DNA from: GCA-2731375 sp002731375
Lineage (GTDB): Bacteria > Pseudomonadota > Alphaproteobacteria > GCA-2731375
Reading direction: 5' to 3'
DNA length: 64,000 nucleotides
Assembly (NCBI GenBank): GCA_030752605.1
Contig: JASMDX010000006.1
Location: 11,883 to 75,882, forward strand
Under the pieces are notes generated by a model that was given only the letters and a program-made list of their open reading frames with translations, was not told the origin of the DNA and made no database searches. Shown here piece by piece: positions 27,628 to 36,667 of this stretch; within the stretch, counting starts at the first letter, position 1; each line of letters opens with the position of its first letter. A program made the translations under genes and the position numbers.

Positions 27628-29328
27628 ATGGATACCGAAACAACCGAAGGCCACCGCATTCCAACCTATCGGGCCCTGGCACAAGACCTTAAGAACCTTG
27701 GGGTCGATACGGTATTCGGCCTGATGAGCGATGACACGGCGCTGTTCGCAGTGGAAATCGATACCCTCGGCATCGCCTTTTATGGCGGCCGCCACGAAAA
27801 CAACACCATCGCGATGGCCGAGGGTTATGCCTCGGCCACCGGCAAACTGGGTATTGCGATCATCGGCCGGGGACCCGCCGCCGCCAATGGCCTGCATGCC
27901 GCCGTCTACGCCTCGCGCACCGGTTCCAAGGTGTTAATTATTTATGGCGAGATGGCCATAGGCAGTGGTGCCGTGAATACCATTGGCCCAGATTATAAGG
28001 CCTTCGACGCCCGCGGCGTCATGGCCGCGGCCGGCTTGCAGGCCTTTTCTCCCACCTCGCCCCAAGCCGCGCGCACGGCACTGGCGGATGCCATTGCCGC
28101 CGCCTCGCAGGGCACAGCAGTGACGCTACATTTACCGATCGATGTGCAAACCGCCGAAGTCCTGGTCCGCGACGACGATCCCGCCATCTCCCTGCCCGCC
28201 CTCATGGCACCCACGGCAGCCCGGCCCCAGGGCATCAATGCGGCCATTGGCGTACTTGCCGACGCGCAGCGCCCCCTCATCATCGCCGGCCTGGGCGCCC
28301 ATCTCGCTGATGCGGGAGAGCCATTGGAAAAGCTGGCGGAGAAAATTGGCGCGCTGCTCATCACGACGGTCCGGGGCAAGGACATGTTCCAGGGCAACCC
28401 GAATAACCTCGATGTTATAGGCTCCTTCTCCCACTCCATGGCGCGCCGGCATGTGGAGCAGGCTGATTGTGTCTTGGTCTTTGGCGCCGGACTTAATCTT
28501 CTGACCATGAGTTTTGGCAATGCCCTGCCGCAGGTGCCGTTGATCCAAATTGACGCGGTACGCAGCAATATCGGCCGCTGGACCAGCGTCGATATCGCCC
28601 TGGTGGGCGATGCCAGATTGGTCGCCGAACAGCTTTTGCAGGCGGCACCGGAACGGTCGGAGGCCGGTAAACCGTTTCATGCCGCCGCCACGCGCAAGGA
28701 TATCGCCGAATTTGATATGGCTTCTGATTTTCAGACTGCCCATACGGCCCATACCGTCGACCCCCGCGCCCTGGCCATGGAATTAGACCAGCTTTTGCCC
28801 AAGCAACGCAATCTGGTTTACGACGCGGGCAATTTTCTTGGCGTGGTTCCCTATCTTTCTGTGCCCGGACCGGGGCATTTCAAGTTCACCTCTGAATTTG
28901 CCTCCCTCGGCATGGGATTTGGCACCGCCCTGGGTGTCGCCAAGGCACGGCCCGAGCTGCCGACCGTCTTGCTTCTCGGTGACGGCGGTTTTTCCATGAG
29001 CATGAATGATCTTGATACGCCCGTACGGGAAGATCTGCCGCTGATCATCATCCTAATGAATGACTGTGCCTATGGCGCCGAGCTGCACTTGCTGCGCGCC
29101 CATCAACAACCCGTGGCCAAATCACTGTTCCCCGACGTGGATTTCGCCCCCGTGGCGGAAGCCTTTGGCTTCGAGGCTGTGACTATACGCTCGCTTGACG
29201 ATTTAGCAGCTGCCGCGCCCAAGCTGGCGGATCCCCAAGGGCCGATTTTCTTGGATTGCAAGATCAATGCCGACATCGCCGCACCGTTTATGGGCGAGTT
29301 CGCGGCCTATGCGGAGAGCAATAAGTAG
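27628..29328 (+). CDS. Thiamine diphosphate-dependent enzyme (acetolactate synthase/decarboxylase family)
   Basis: A 566-residue enzyme of the pyruvate oxidase/acetolactate synthase/benzoylformate decarboxylase family. The activating Glu lies in GGRHENNTIAMAEGYAS. The central domain spans about residues 190-330, and the ThDP-Mg motif is GDGGFSMSMNDL with the Asn in LMNDCAYGAE. It has no FAD-specific signature that I can assign, so a 2-ketoacid decarboxylase or C-C lyase is as likely as acetolactate synthase. The start ATG follows AAGAGGATA. It follows the GrdB-like gene by 85 bases and may be cotranscribed. Confidence 0.82.
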   Translation: MDTETTEGHRIPTYRALAQDLKNLGVDTVFGLMSDDTALFAVEIDTLGIAFYGGRHENNTIAMAEGYASATGKLGIAIIGRGPAAANGLHAAVYASRTGSKVLIIYGEMAIGSGAVNTIGPDYKAFDARGVMAAAGLQAFSPTSPQAARTALADAIAAASQGTAVTLHLPIDVQTAEVLVRDDDPAISLPALMAPTAARPQGINAAIGVLADAQRPLIIAGLGAHLADAGEPLEKLAEKIGALLITTVRGKDMFQGNPNNLDVIGSFSHSMARRHVEQADCVLVFGAGLNLLTMSFGNALPQVPLIQIDAVRSNIGRWTSVDIALVGDARLVAEQLLQAAPERSEAGKPFHAAATRKDIAEFDMASDFQTAHTAHTVDPRALAMELDQLLPKQRNLVYDAGNFLGVVPYLSVPGPGHFKFTSEFASLGMGFGTALGVAKARPELPTVLLLGDGGFSMSMNDLDTPVREDLPLIIILMNDCAYGAELHLLRAHQQPVAKSLFPDVDFAPVAEAFGFEAVTIRSLDDLAAAAPKLADPQGPIFLDCKINADIAAPFMGEFAAYAESNK

Positions 29329-29470
29329 TCCATATTTCAGATGACGAATTTGCTGCACGGAACCCGCGTACTGATTTGCCAGACCTGCCTGCGGCTAGCG
29401 GCAAAACCGGCTTAGCCGAGCACCGCTGGCGCGGATTCGCGCGCAAAAATCGTTGGTCTTATTGTTGCTG

Positions 29471-29589
29471 CCGGGGGTGATATCCGCAACCACGGCCAGT
29501 GATGGCAGCACCTCTGCCTCCAATTCCGAAACCCTGGATGTGACGGTGAATGCGGTGGCCGATGCGCCAACCATGAGCGTTCCGCAGGT
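29471..29589 (+). pseudogene. Fragment of a VCBS/cadherin-type adhesin repeat
   Basis: A stretch translating as ATTASDGSTSASNSETLDVT followed by VNAVADAPTMSV has the exact style of tandem repeats in giant RTX adhesins. It has no start, signal or flanking repeats. It ends abruptly at about 29589, where sequence of an IS5-type transposase begins on the other strand. It is a leftover of a large gene lost by rearrangement. Confidence 0.55.
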
Positions 29590-29768
29590 CTTTCTTCATC
29601 GGAAAAATAGGGCGCGATCTGCTCATCCAGCCAGGCCCAATCGATCCTGTCCGCCAAGATGACGAGTTCGTGCTTCATGTTGATGATTTGATCAAGACGG
29701 GCTTTGAATAGGTCGTCGTGATAGGCTTTTTTCGGCTGTTTCGGTCGCATCGGAACGCCCAAAAGCAA
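29590..29768 (-). mobile_element. IS5-family transposase, 5' remnant
   Basis: The minus strand encodes the N-terminus of an IS5-family transposase (MRPKQPKKAYHDDLF, then KARLDQIINMKHELVIL and DEQIAPYFSDEERPA) and breaks off after about 55 residues at the adhesin fragment. No catalytic DDE region and no second copy or inverted repeat can be seen, so it is inactive. The rest of 29329-29992 holds no gene that I recognise. Confidence 0.7.
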
Positions 29769-29992
29769 TGTCTCTAGGGAATCACAAGCGAGCCGAAAAG
29801 TGAATCAAAATCACAAGAAAACGACCGCCAACACAGCACTTTCTTGCAATCTCAATTACTTCAAATCGCCGAGAACCATAGGCATGGCAAGGCTGTCCGA
29901 GTTCTTAATAGACGACTAATTAGTCTGAAAATAGCAAGACGGCGGGTTCGCCGCAACAGGGCGTTTCGGTAGCTAAATGGCACTAAACCACG

Positions 29993-31381
29993 CTAGATCA
30001 CTGCCCGCTGGGCCGCGATTTGGTCGTTTCCCCGCAGATACTCATGTGTCGCCTGGGCTGTTTTTTGCGCCACGCTCAGACAGGTCGCAACGGATGGACC
30101 GGCAAAATAGTTACCCGTCAAAAACAGCCCGCTTTGCCGGTCATGGCAGCTGCTCAACTGATCGATCAGGGCGCGGTGGCCAGCGCCGTATTGCGGCAAG
30201 CCGACGGGCCAATGGCGCACCTTCGCCACCACCGGATCGGCCGAAACACCAAGAAGGTCACCGAATTCCGCCCGCACCAGATCGACCAATTCCGCCGCCG
30301 GCCGCCGCGCCAAATCAGGTGCCCTGACACCGCCGATATAGGCAGATACCGCGACATGGCCGTCGGGCGCGCGGCCAGGAAACATCGTGGAATTGAACTG
30401 GGAGCCTAGAATGTTTTGGTTCTCGGCCTCCGCCGTAAGAAAGCCAAGGCCATCCAGAGGGTGCGCCACGTCCCCGCGCCGGTAACCAAGAAAAACCACC
30501 GCCAGGGGCGGCGCCTGAATTTGTGCTGCAGCAGCGGCGCCAGAGGGATCCACATCCGCGATCAGTTGCGCCGCGACATGGGCCTGGGTCGCGATGACGA
30601 CAGCCCTACCTTGCATACGGCCATCCCTGCCCAGATCCACTTCGAAACCGCTCGGTGAAGCGGAAAAACGCCGCACGGCGACGCCGGTACGGACATCATC
30701 ACCAAGGCCCAGGGCTAGGGAACTGGCCAAGGTCCCAATGCCACCGCGCCAGGAGAACAGTCTGCTGCCGGGCATCTTTCCGCCCTCGCGGCGGCGGTGC
30801 ATGATGCCCAGGGTGACGGAACCGTATTTCTCCTCCAACGCCACCAGCATGGGGAAAATCGCGGCCACCGACAGTTCCGCCGCGCGGCCGCCGCCATAAA
30901 TGCCTGCAACCATTGGGTCCATGACCCGTTCGGCGAACTCCCGGCCAAAGCGCCGGGCGCAGAATTCCATGACGGATTCATCGGCATCCGGGCTACCGTG
31001 GGGCACCAGGACTTCCAGCAATATTCGCAGTCTAGCCCATGGCGAGAGATAACTGGCAGTCAAGAAGCCAAAGGCGCCCATGCCGATACCGGACAGTTGC
31101 CCACCTGAAACCAGGTAACGCTTGCGGATGCCATCGCCAAGATCGCAACGCAGATTTTCGAGACCCAAGTCTTGTGAAAACTCGTTGGCGGCGGGCACCA
31201 GGGCATTCATGGTGGAGGGGCCATGTTCCATGAGGAAACCGTCAAGGCGTTCCGAAACCGCGCTGCCGCCAAACTGGCGCTGGCGCTCCAATAAGACAAC
31301 GCTATGCCCGCGCTGTTTCAGATCATAAGCCGTGGCCAGTCCGGAAACCCCACCGCCGATGACAATGACATCCGCCCTCAT
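29993..31381 (-). CDS. hemG: Protoporphyrinogen/coproporphyrinogen oxidase-like flavoprotein (HemY family)
   Basis: A 462-residue FAD-dependent protein of the oxygen-type protoporphyrinogen oxidase family. It shows the N-terminal FAD motif VIVIGGGVSGLATAYDLKQRG, the segment GFLMEHGPSTM, VMDPMVAGIYGGGRAAELS in the middle and the C-terminal FAD segment GLFLTGNYFAGPSVATCLSV. It would oxidise porphyrinogen to porphyrin in heme synthesis. Its start overlaps the stop of the radical SAM gene (ATGA), so they are coupled. It is the last gene of the cytochrome array. The name HemY is also used for this family. Confidence 0.83.
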   Translation of the reverse strand: MRADVIVIGGGVSGLATAYDLKQRGHSVVLLERQRQFGGSAVSERLDGFLMEHGPSTMNALVPAANEFSQDLGLENLRCDLGDGIRKRYLVSGGQLSGIGMGAFGFLTASYLSPWARLRILLEVLVPHGSPDADESVMEFCARRFGREFAERVMDPMVAGIYGGGRAAELSVAAIFPMLVALEEKYGSVTLGIMHRRREGGKMPGSRLFSWRGGIGTLASSLALGLGDDVRTGVAVRRFSASPSGFEVDLGRDGRMQGRAVVIATQAHVAAQLIADVDPSGAAAAAQIQAPPLAVVFLGYRRGDVAHPLDGLGFLTAEAENQNILGSQFNSTMFPGRAPDGHVAVSAYIGGVRAPDLARRPAAELVDLVRAEFGDLLGVSADPVVAKVRHWPVGLPQYGAGHRALIDQLSSCHDRQSGLFLTGNYFAGPSVATCLSVAQKTAQATHEYLRGNDQIAAQRAVI

Positions 31382-32667
31382 GTCCCATCCCGCCCCGTAT
31401 TAGGCGCCGACGACGGCCTGCCGCCACCAAAGCGGTGTTTAGCCACCTTGGATAATTCCAACATGACCTCGGCTGTGACCTCCCTACGCTGATCCGCCCG
31501 CACCTGGCTCTCGGCCCGCTGCCTGACAAAGCGGCGGACAAAGGATGGTATGCGCGCCAACCATTCCTCCGCCTCCGGCGTCCATTGAATGCTATTCGTG
31601 GCCGTCCCCAGTGGTTCGATCATCGGACCGCCCTGGGGTACGTAGGCGCAAAGGAAATCCTCACCCATCAAATCACCATTCCGGGCGAGAGGCCTGGCCC
31701 GGCAGCCGCCACAAATCTTGCTGTATTCACAGGCCCCGCAGCGGCCCTGCAAAGCCGGCTGGCGCAACGTCTTGAACTGCGGCGCATCGCGCCAGATATC
31801 CGCGAAGCCTTGCTCTCGGATAGAACCGACTTCGTCCTCAATATACGGACACGAGGTGACACCGCCTGTTGGCGTAATGCGGCAATATCGGCTACCGGCC
31901 AGACAGCCGCCTGCCTCATAACCATGCGCCGCCGTGACCGGCCAATCGGGATCAAGCTCCCATGCCATGCGCTTGAAGTGGGGCGCGCATTTGGCCCGGA
32001 CCATGATCTCCGTCTCCTCGCGCGCCGCAGCCGTCAGCCGGCGCATAACCTGCTCGTACGTCTGAGCCGAGATATTTGTGACCTTCTCACCCCGCCCGGT
32101 GCAGACCAGAAAGAATACATTCAAGACAAAGGCGCCCACGTCTTTCGCGAAGGCTATCATATTGTCAAGCTCATGCGCGGTATCGTCGGTCACAGAGAAA
32201 TGGATTTGAAAGCGCAGATCATTGCGGCGACAGGCATCGAAGGCCGCCATGGCCTGCTCCCAACTACCCGGCAGGCCACGGAAGGCGTCATGGTCCGCAG
32301 GTTCGAGCGAATCCAGGCTGATCCCAACACCCTGAAGGCCCGCCGCCTTTAACGCATTGACCCGGCGGTCATTCAGGCCCAGGCCATTGCTGCCCAGCAC
32401 CGACATCAGGCCCAGACCATGGGCATGCGCCACCAGATCCGTTAGATCCGACCGCAGCAGCGGCTCGCCGCCGGTGAACACCACCATGGTTTCGTCGCTT
32501 TGGGCCGCGATATCGTGGAGCAGGCCCTTGACCTCCGCCGTGCTCAACTCACCCCTATCATCACTTTCCCGGCAGCCGGCATCGAGATAGCAGTGGGCGC
32601 AGTTCAGATTGCAACGGCGCGTCAAGTTCAGGGCGATCAGAAATGGTGGTTCGGTTGTATCAACCAT
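31378..32667 (-). CDS. Radical SAM/SPASM protein, NirJ/AhbD-like, with PCP_red C-terminal domain
   Basis: A 429-residue enzyme. The [4Fe-4S]-SAM motif is C19-x3-C23-x2-C26 in LTRRCNLNCAHCYLDA, with the GGEPLL SAM-binding strand after it. A Cys-rich SPASM region (about 265-350) includes CRITPTGGVTSCPY and CGACEYSKICGGC. This layout resembles tetrapyrrole-modifying NirJ and AhbD. The tail from WTPEAEEWLARIPSFVRRFV resembles the PCP_red domain of BchB/ChlB. The neighbours are PCP_red-rich Usp and PPOX-like genes, so a heme-related substrate is likely but unproven. Confidence 0.82.
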   Translation of the reverse strand: MVDTTEPPFLIALNLTRRCNLNCAHCYLDAGCRESDDRGELSTAEVKGLLHDIAAQSDETMVVFTGGEPLLRSDLTDLVAHAHGLGLMSVLGSNGLGLNDRRVNALKAAGLQGVGISLDSLEPADHDAFRGLPGSWEQAMAAFDACRRNDLRFQIHFSVTDDTAHELDNMIAFAKDVGAFVLNVFFLVCTGRGEKVTNISAQTYEQVMRRLTAAAREETEIMVRAKCAPHFKRMAWELDPDWPVTAAHGYEAGGCLAGSRYCRITPTGGVTSCPYIEDEVGSIREQGFADIWRDAPQFKTLRQPALQGRCGACEYSKICGGCRARPLARNGDLMGEDFLCAYVPQGGPMIEPLGTATNSIQWTPEAEEWLARIPSFVRRFVRQRAESQVRADQRREVTAEVMLELSKVAKHRFGGGRPSSAPNTGRDGT

Positions 32668-32691
32668 TCAATCCCCTTCCCCTATTTCCAG

Positions 32692-34770
32692 TTAGCTCTT
32701 GTATTGATCAGGCGCACCCTCGGAATGGAAACCGCCTATGCCTTCCCAGGACTCGGACGCCTTATCGATGGCGGCACCGGTGACCGTCATGAGACCCATT
32801 TCACGGGCGCAGCGTTCAACTTCCAGGACTACCATACCCCGAATGAAATCAGGAATCCGTTCGATCCGGGCCGAAGCGTCTAGCGCCCAGTCCATTTCGG
32901 CCTGCCGTTTGGCGGACCCTTCACCCCAACCGGCGTATTTCTCCTGCACCAACGCAAGGGTAACCGTATCGGCGCCTTCCGCCCGCGCCATGTTTTCCAC
33001 ACGCTGGCGCGTCATGTCCCGCATGAAGCCTTCGGGCACGCGGGCCAGGCGCTCTTCCGCTTCCGCCGTCCAGCTCAACGGCACCTCATCGGAGGGTGCC
33101 GGAGCGGCCTCCGAAGCCTCTTCGCCTTTTGGTCCACCTTCAGGAACGGGGCACATGGCCTTGCGGGCCTCGGCTACGCCTTCTTCGGCCAGGGCGACGG
33201 AAATTTCCTTGAGCTCGCGCTCCAGGGCCAGATCCTCGATTCCCGCCTTGACCGTCTCACGGACCATTTGCGGCACCTTGGCAACACGAGCCAGGGCGGC
33301 GGCAGTCCATGTCGGCCGGTCGCTATCACTCAGATCAAGAAACGGCGTCACATGCTTTGGCATAACACTGTCGGCATGGTCGCGGCGGGCACGCTTGATC
33401 GCGCGCAGGCGGATGTTATCGGCCACGGCGGCATCGCGCACGGTCTCCAGCAGCTTCGAGGCCGCCTCGCTCCATGCCAGTTCTGCCTGTTTGGCCGCGT
33501 CGTTACCGGCAAAACCCGGCATCGCCTTGCCCATGACTTCGTCAACGATATCGGAGGTAACAAAGGTATGGCCGAGTTTCTGGGTGTGGCGCAGAACCAT
33601 GCGCCGGGCCATGTCGCGGACGAATTCGGGCGCGCGGGAGATTTTCTTTTCCGCCTCGACGCTCCAGGCCACAGTTTCCTCGGCCACCACGTCCAAGGGC
33701 GGGGTGTACCGGGTCTGGGTCAGCCACATGTGGCAAGGGACCAGGCGCAGCAGGTTTTCCGCATTGCCGCCGATATCCAACTCGTCATCCGCATGCACGC
33801 CGGTCTTTCCCACCACCAGCAGAGATGCGCTGACCTCTTCCACATAGTCCAGAATCGCCTTGTAGGGTTTGCCATCCAGCAGCCTGGTCGAGATCTTCAC
33901 GCCCAGATCATCGGCGATAGTCTCGGCTACCTCAAGATGGGATTGGTAGATCTTGGCGATGCCGTCGTCGATCAGCTCTTCATGCAGCTGTTCCTGTTCC
34001 TTGAAGCGGAAGACCTTGCCGGCCTCCTCGCTAAGCACACCAGCGATCTTGTTAAATGCAACGTAGTGATAGTAAGGATCATAGGCGGCTACGGCGAGGA
34101 CTTCGGCGCCTGTACGGACGCCCAGATCCAGGGCCGTCATCAGACCGCCATAGGACAGAGGCGAGCCATCGATACCAACCACGATGGGGCCGTCGCCGAC
34201 CGCCCGTTTCGGATCCCGAACGACAAAGGTATCGATGGGGGAGCGGCGGACCACGCGCTCGGCCACGGTGCCGATGATATTACCCGGCACGGCGCCGACG
34301 CCGACCGCGCCCAGGGCCAGCACGTCATAGCCGCCACTGCGGGCGGCCTTTACGATCTGACTGTAGTTCTTGCCTTCGGGGCTGAGCCGTTTAAAGGGCA
34401 CACCCGCTGTTTCACAGGCCGCTTGGCCGACATCATGATAGCTGTCCGAAATGATGTTGAGACCACGGGTGATCAGGTCGTCATGAACCTCCCGCTGATA
34501 GCCCATTTCCTGTTCTTCCAGATAGCGCTCCGGCAGACCGCCTTCCATCATCTTGAAGCGGCGGTCATGCAACATGGCGGCGTAGGCGTGGATGCCGGTA
34601 ATCACGCCGTCGGCCGACTTAACCAGGCGAATAGCCTCGTCCAGCGCCTTGTTGGCATGTTCAGATGCATCCAGCGCCACCAGAATACGGGACAAGGATA
34701 CGGGCGCCGTATTCCCCGTCTGGTCCTCGTTAAGTGTCACGGCGTCTGATGGGGCCATGGATATAGTCAT
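32692..34770 (-). CDS. Tandem UspA domains fused to several PCP_red-like repeats
   Basis: A 692-residue soluble protein. Two UspA folds occupy about residues 25-350: the first begins SRILVALDASEHANKALDEA, the second GPIVVGIDGSPLSYGGLMTAL, with the nucleotide-loop-like LVVGKTGVHAD. The remainder holds four clear and one weak repeat of about 50 residues starting W-(S/T)-x-E-A and containing FVRDMARRMV-like segments, the PCP_red pattern of light-independent protochlorophyllide reductase. I start at ATG 34770; an upstream TTG (34803) is less likely. A perfect FNR-type box lies 76 bases upstream. The function is unknown. Confidence 0.85.
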   Translation of the reverse strand: MTISMAPSDAVTLNEDQTGNTAPVSLSRILVALDASEHANKALDEAIRLVKSADGVITGIHAYAAMLHDRRFKMMEGGLPERYLEEQEMGYQREVHDDLITRGLNIISDSYHDVGQAACETAGVPFKRLSPEGKNYSQIVKAARSGGYDVLALGAVGVGAVPGNIIGTVAERVVRRSPIDTFVVRDPKRAVGDGPIVVGIDGSPLSYGGLMTALDLGVRTGAEVLAVAAYDPYYHYVAFNKIAGVLSEEAGKVFRFKEQEQLHEELIDDGIAKIYQSHLEVAETIADDLGVKISTRLLDGKPYKAILDYVEEVSASLLVVGKTGVHADDELDIGGNAENLLRLVPCHMWLTQTRYTPPLDVVAEETVAWSVEAEKKISRAPEFVRDMARRMVLRHTQKLGHTFVTSDIVDEVMGKAMPGFAGNDAAKQAELAWSEAASKLLETVRDAAVADNIRLRAIKRARRDHADSVMPKHVTPFLDLSDSDRPTWTAAALARVAKVPQMVRETVKAGIEDLALERELKEISVALAEEGVAEARKAMCPVPEGGPKGEEASEAAPAPSDEVPLSWTAEAEERLARVPEGFMRDMTRQRVENMARAEGADTVTLALVQEKYAGWGEGSAKRQAEMDWALDASARIERIPDFIRGMVVLEVERCAREMGLMTVTGAAIDKASESWEGIGGFHSEGAPDQYKS

Positions 34771-34846
34771 TTTGCTGCTTTCATTGCCTGTCCCTGGAGC
34801 CAACTACCCCACGCCGTCAAGGTTCCCCACAGACCCCTTCCGCGCA

Positions 34847-34860
34847 TTGATCTCTATCAA
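34847..34860 (-). promoter_or_regulatory. FNR/Anr/FixK-type operator
   Basis: TTGAT-CTCT-ATCAA is a perfect match to the FNR/FixK consensus. It is centred 83 bases ahead of the Usp-PCP_red start codon. Centring at -41.5 would put the transcript start near 34812, a typical class II activated promoter for the Usp, radical SAM and PPOX genes. Confidence 0.7.
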
Positions 34861-35090
34861 AATCCGTCTTGGCAAGGTTTAACGTGGCGCCGGATGGCTC
34901 CTATCAGACACAATGCCACCCCGGCGGCGAAAATCATGGCATGAAACGGCACGATTTGCAGGCTGCCCCGCCAGGACAGCATCATGTCCAGCGTGCCGAG
35001 GATAATCAGTATGACGCCAAACAGCCTGATGATGGCGCCGCGGTTAGAGAAAGCGGCGCCTTCCGTCGGCCCGGACTGTTCACTCATCAT
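34857..35090 (-). CDS. Small two-helix membrane protein (77 aa)
   Basis: A 77-residue protein with two hydrophobic helices (about 21-38 and 48-65) separated by SWRGSLQIVP. The start (ATGATGAG) overlaps the stop of the cytochrome gene upstream, so it is translated with it. I do not recognise a family. Because it is coupled to the heme-b/c subunit, an accessory role in the membrane complex of module A is reasonable. Its 3' end overlaps the FNR-type box. Confidence 0.65.
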   Translation of the reverse strand: MMSEQSGPTEGAAFSNRGAIIRLFGVILIILGTLDMMLSWRGSLQIVPFHAMIFAAGVALCLIGAIRRHVKPCQDGF

Positions 35091-36667
35091 GCGCCTCCGC
35101 CAGAACTCTCATCGGAACCGTCACCAGCACCCTCACGTGCGAAACGGGCGGCGACACTGCCGCCCCACCAGAACAGAATACCGCCGATCAGAATCGCGAC
35201 GATAATACCGGCGATCATCGGCTTGGCTCCGGTTGAAGGTTTCAGCAACAGCCAATACCAGGTGGTCATCGCCAAGGCGCTGCCGGCCTCGCTGTTGGAG
35301 CCGTCCCAGGCGAAAAACGCGATAGGCACGAAACGGCCTTCCTCGAACTGCAGATCCTTATCCACGGCAGCGGTGGTCAGGGGCCGCGTCATCACGACGC
35401 GCCAGGTGCCATCCTTATAGCTGCCCTTAGCGGTCAGGCCGGCGGCGGTGGCATCGCGTGCCTCCTGCTCGTCGATGCCCATGGCATCAAGGATGGCGAC
35501 GCTTTCCGGCGCATCGGTAGTGCCTGATGACCAACGCCACAAATTCACCGGCTTGGCCGAATTGCCCATCAGGAAGTATGGCTTTTCCATGCCGGGGGGA
35601 ATGGTTGTGGGAAGTTGCACGGCGATGGCATCCTCACCCAATTGCTCGTTAGCGATACTTTTTGCCTTTTCATCGCCGGGTATGCTTTTCGTGCGGTCAT
35701 CCCATTCCAGATGCAGGGCGACTTTCTGCCCGTTATACATGGCCCGAACGCTGACTGTGTCATTCGCAGTCTTGAAAAAGCGCTTCTTGCCGACAATTTG
35801 CGGCACCATGAAGAATGTCGATGGCGGCGCTAGGTCCCAGGCCGCATCGTCAGGTGAGCCAGGCAGTTCACCCTCCACCCGCGAGGCCTGAATAACCGTG
35901 TTTTCCGGGCGGACAATCTTACCCGTCTTGGCCAGGGCCGCGACGTAGTTCGCCACGTGCCAACGTTCCTCGACACTCAGCTTTTTCTTACTCTTGGGGT
36001 CGGCGAACGACGGCATCTGCGTGGTTGGAATGCCAGCTGATATGCGGGTGTAAATATCCTTTGGATCAGCACTGGCCCGATAGGTCCAGGGCTTGGTCAG
36101 GTTACGTGGCCAAGTCCGCTCGCCATTATCATTCTTTAGCTTTTTGACGGCATCGCCCTTGCCCACCATGCCATGGCATTCCGAACAACGCTCCCCGTCA
36201 TGGAACAGCTTATCACCCGCCGCGATGCTTTCGGGGGAGGACTGCACCTGGGTGCCGTAATCGACCTGCTCCTCAGGCGTGCCTTCCAGCTCCGCGAAGG
36301 TCTTAATATAGGCGATCACATCCTGTATCTCTGCCTCGGTCAGAATATCACTCCAACCGGGCATGGCGGTACCCGGCATACCGTCGCGCACCATGCGCAC
36401 CAGATCGGCGTCATTGGGCATTTCCGCATCGAAGGCGGAGCTTGTGATCTTGTAAAGACCAAGGGTGAAATCGCGCGGTGGCGGGTTCAGGTAATCAGCG
36501 GCGGGGCCCAGGCCGTCGCCTTCCTCGCCGTGGCATTGCAGGCAGCGTTTCTGGTAGACCGCTTCACCCTTGTCCGCATCAGCCGCCCGGGCCAGCGCCG
36601 GTGTTAGCGCCAGCAGTCCAGCTGTGGCGGCCGCCATGACAATCATCTTCATCATACCGCTTCCCAT
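35087..36667 (-). CDS. Diheme cytochrome c fused to an ethylbenzene-dehydrogenase-type heme domain (module A)
   Basis: A 526-residue exported protein. A signal peptide (about 1-28) leads to two cytochrome c domains with CLQCH and CSECH. From about residue 255, after VEGELPGSPDDAAWDLAPP, comes a domain like the gamma subunit (heme b, EB_dh) of ethylbenzene/DMS dehydrogenases and NxrC, followed by a C-terminal helix (MIAGIIVAILIGGILFWWGG) that anchors it. Such subunits carry electrons to or from a molybdenum enzyme. It overlaps the upstream gene by TAATG. It is a clear paralog of the gene at 41682. Confidence 0.85.
   Translation of the reverse strand: MGSGMMKMIVMAAATAGLLALTPALARAADADKGEAVYQKRCLQCHGEEGDGLGPAADYLNPPPRDFTLGLYKITSSAFDAEMPNDADLVRMVRDGMPGTAMPGWSDILTEAEIQDVIAYIKTFAELEGTPEEQVDYGTQVQSSPESIAAGDKLFHDGERCSECHGMVGKGDAVKKLKNDNGERTWPRNLTKPWTYRASADPKDIYTRISAGIPTTQMPSFADPKSKKKLSVEERWHVANYVAALAKTGKIVRPENTVIQASRVEGELPGSPDDAAWDLAPPSTFFMVPQIVGKKRFFKTANDTVSVRAMYNGQKVALHLEWDDRTKSIPGDEKAKSIANEQLGEDAIAVQLPTTIPPGMEKPYFLMGNSAKPVNLWRWSSGTTDAPESVAILDAMGIDEQEARDATAAGLTAKGSYKDGTWRVVMTRPLTTAAVDKDLQFEEGRFVPIAFFAWDGSNSEAGSALAMTTWYWLLLKPSTGAKPMIAGIIVAILIGGILFWWGGSVAARFAREGAGDGSDESSGGGA

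Noticed and set aside
33268..34749. 493-codon plus-strand ORF
   Set aside because: It is an antisense shadow of the Usp-PCP_red gene; its composition is His/Gly-rich and has no domain logic.
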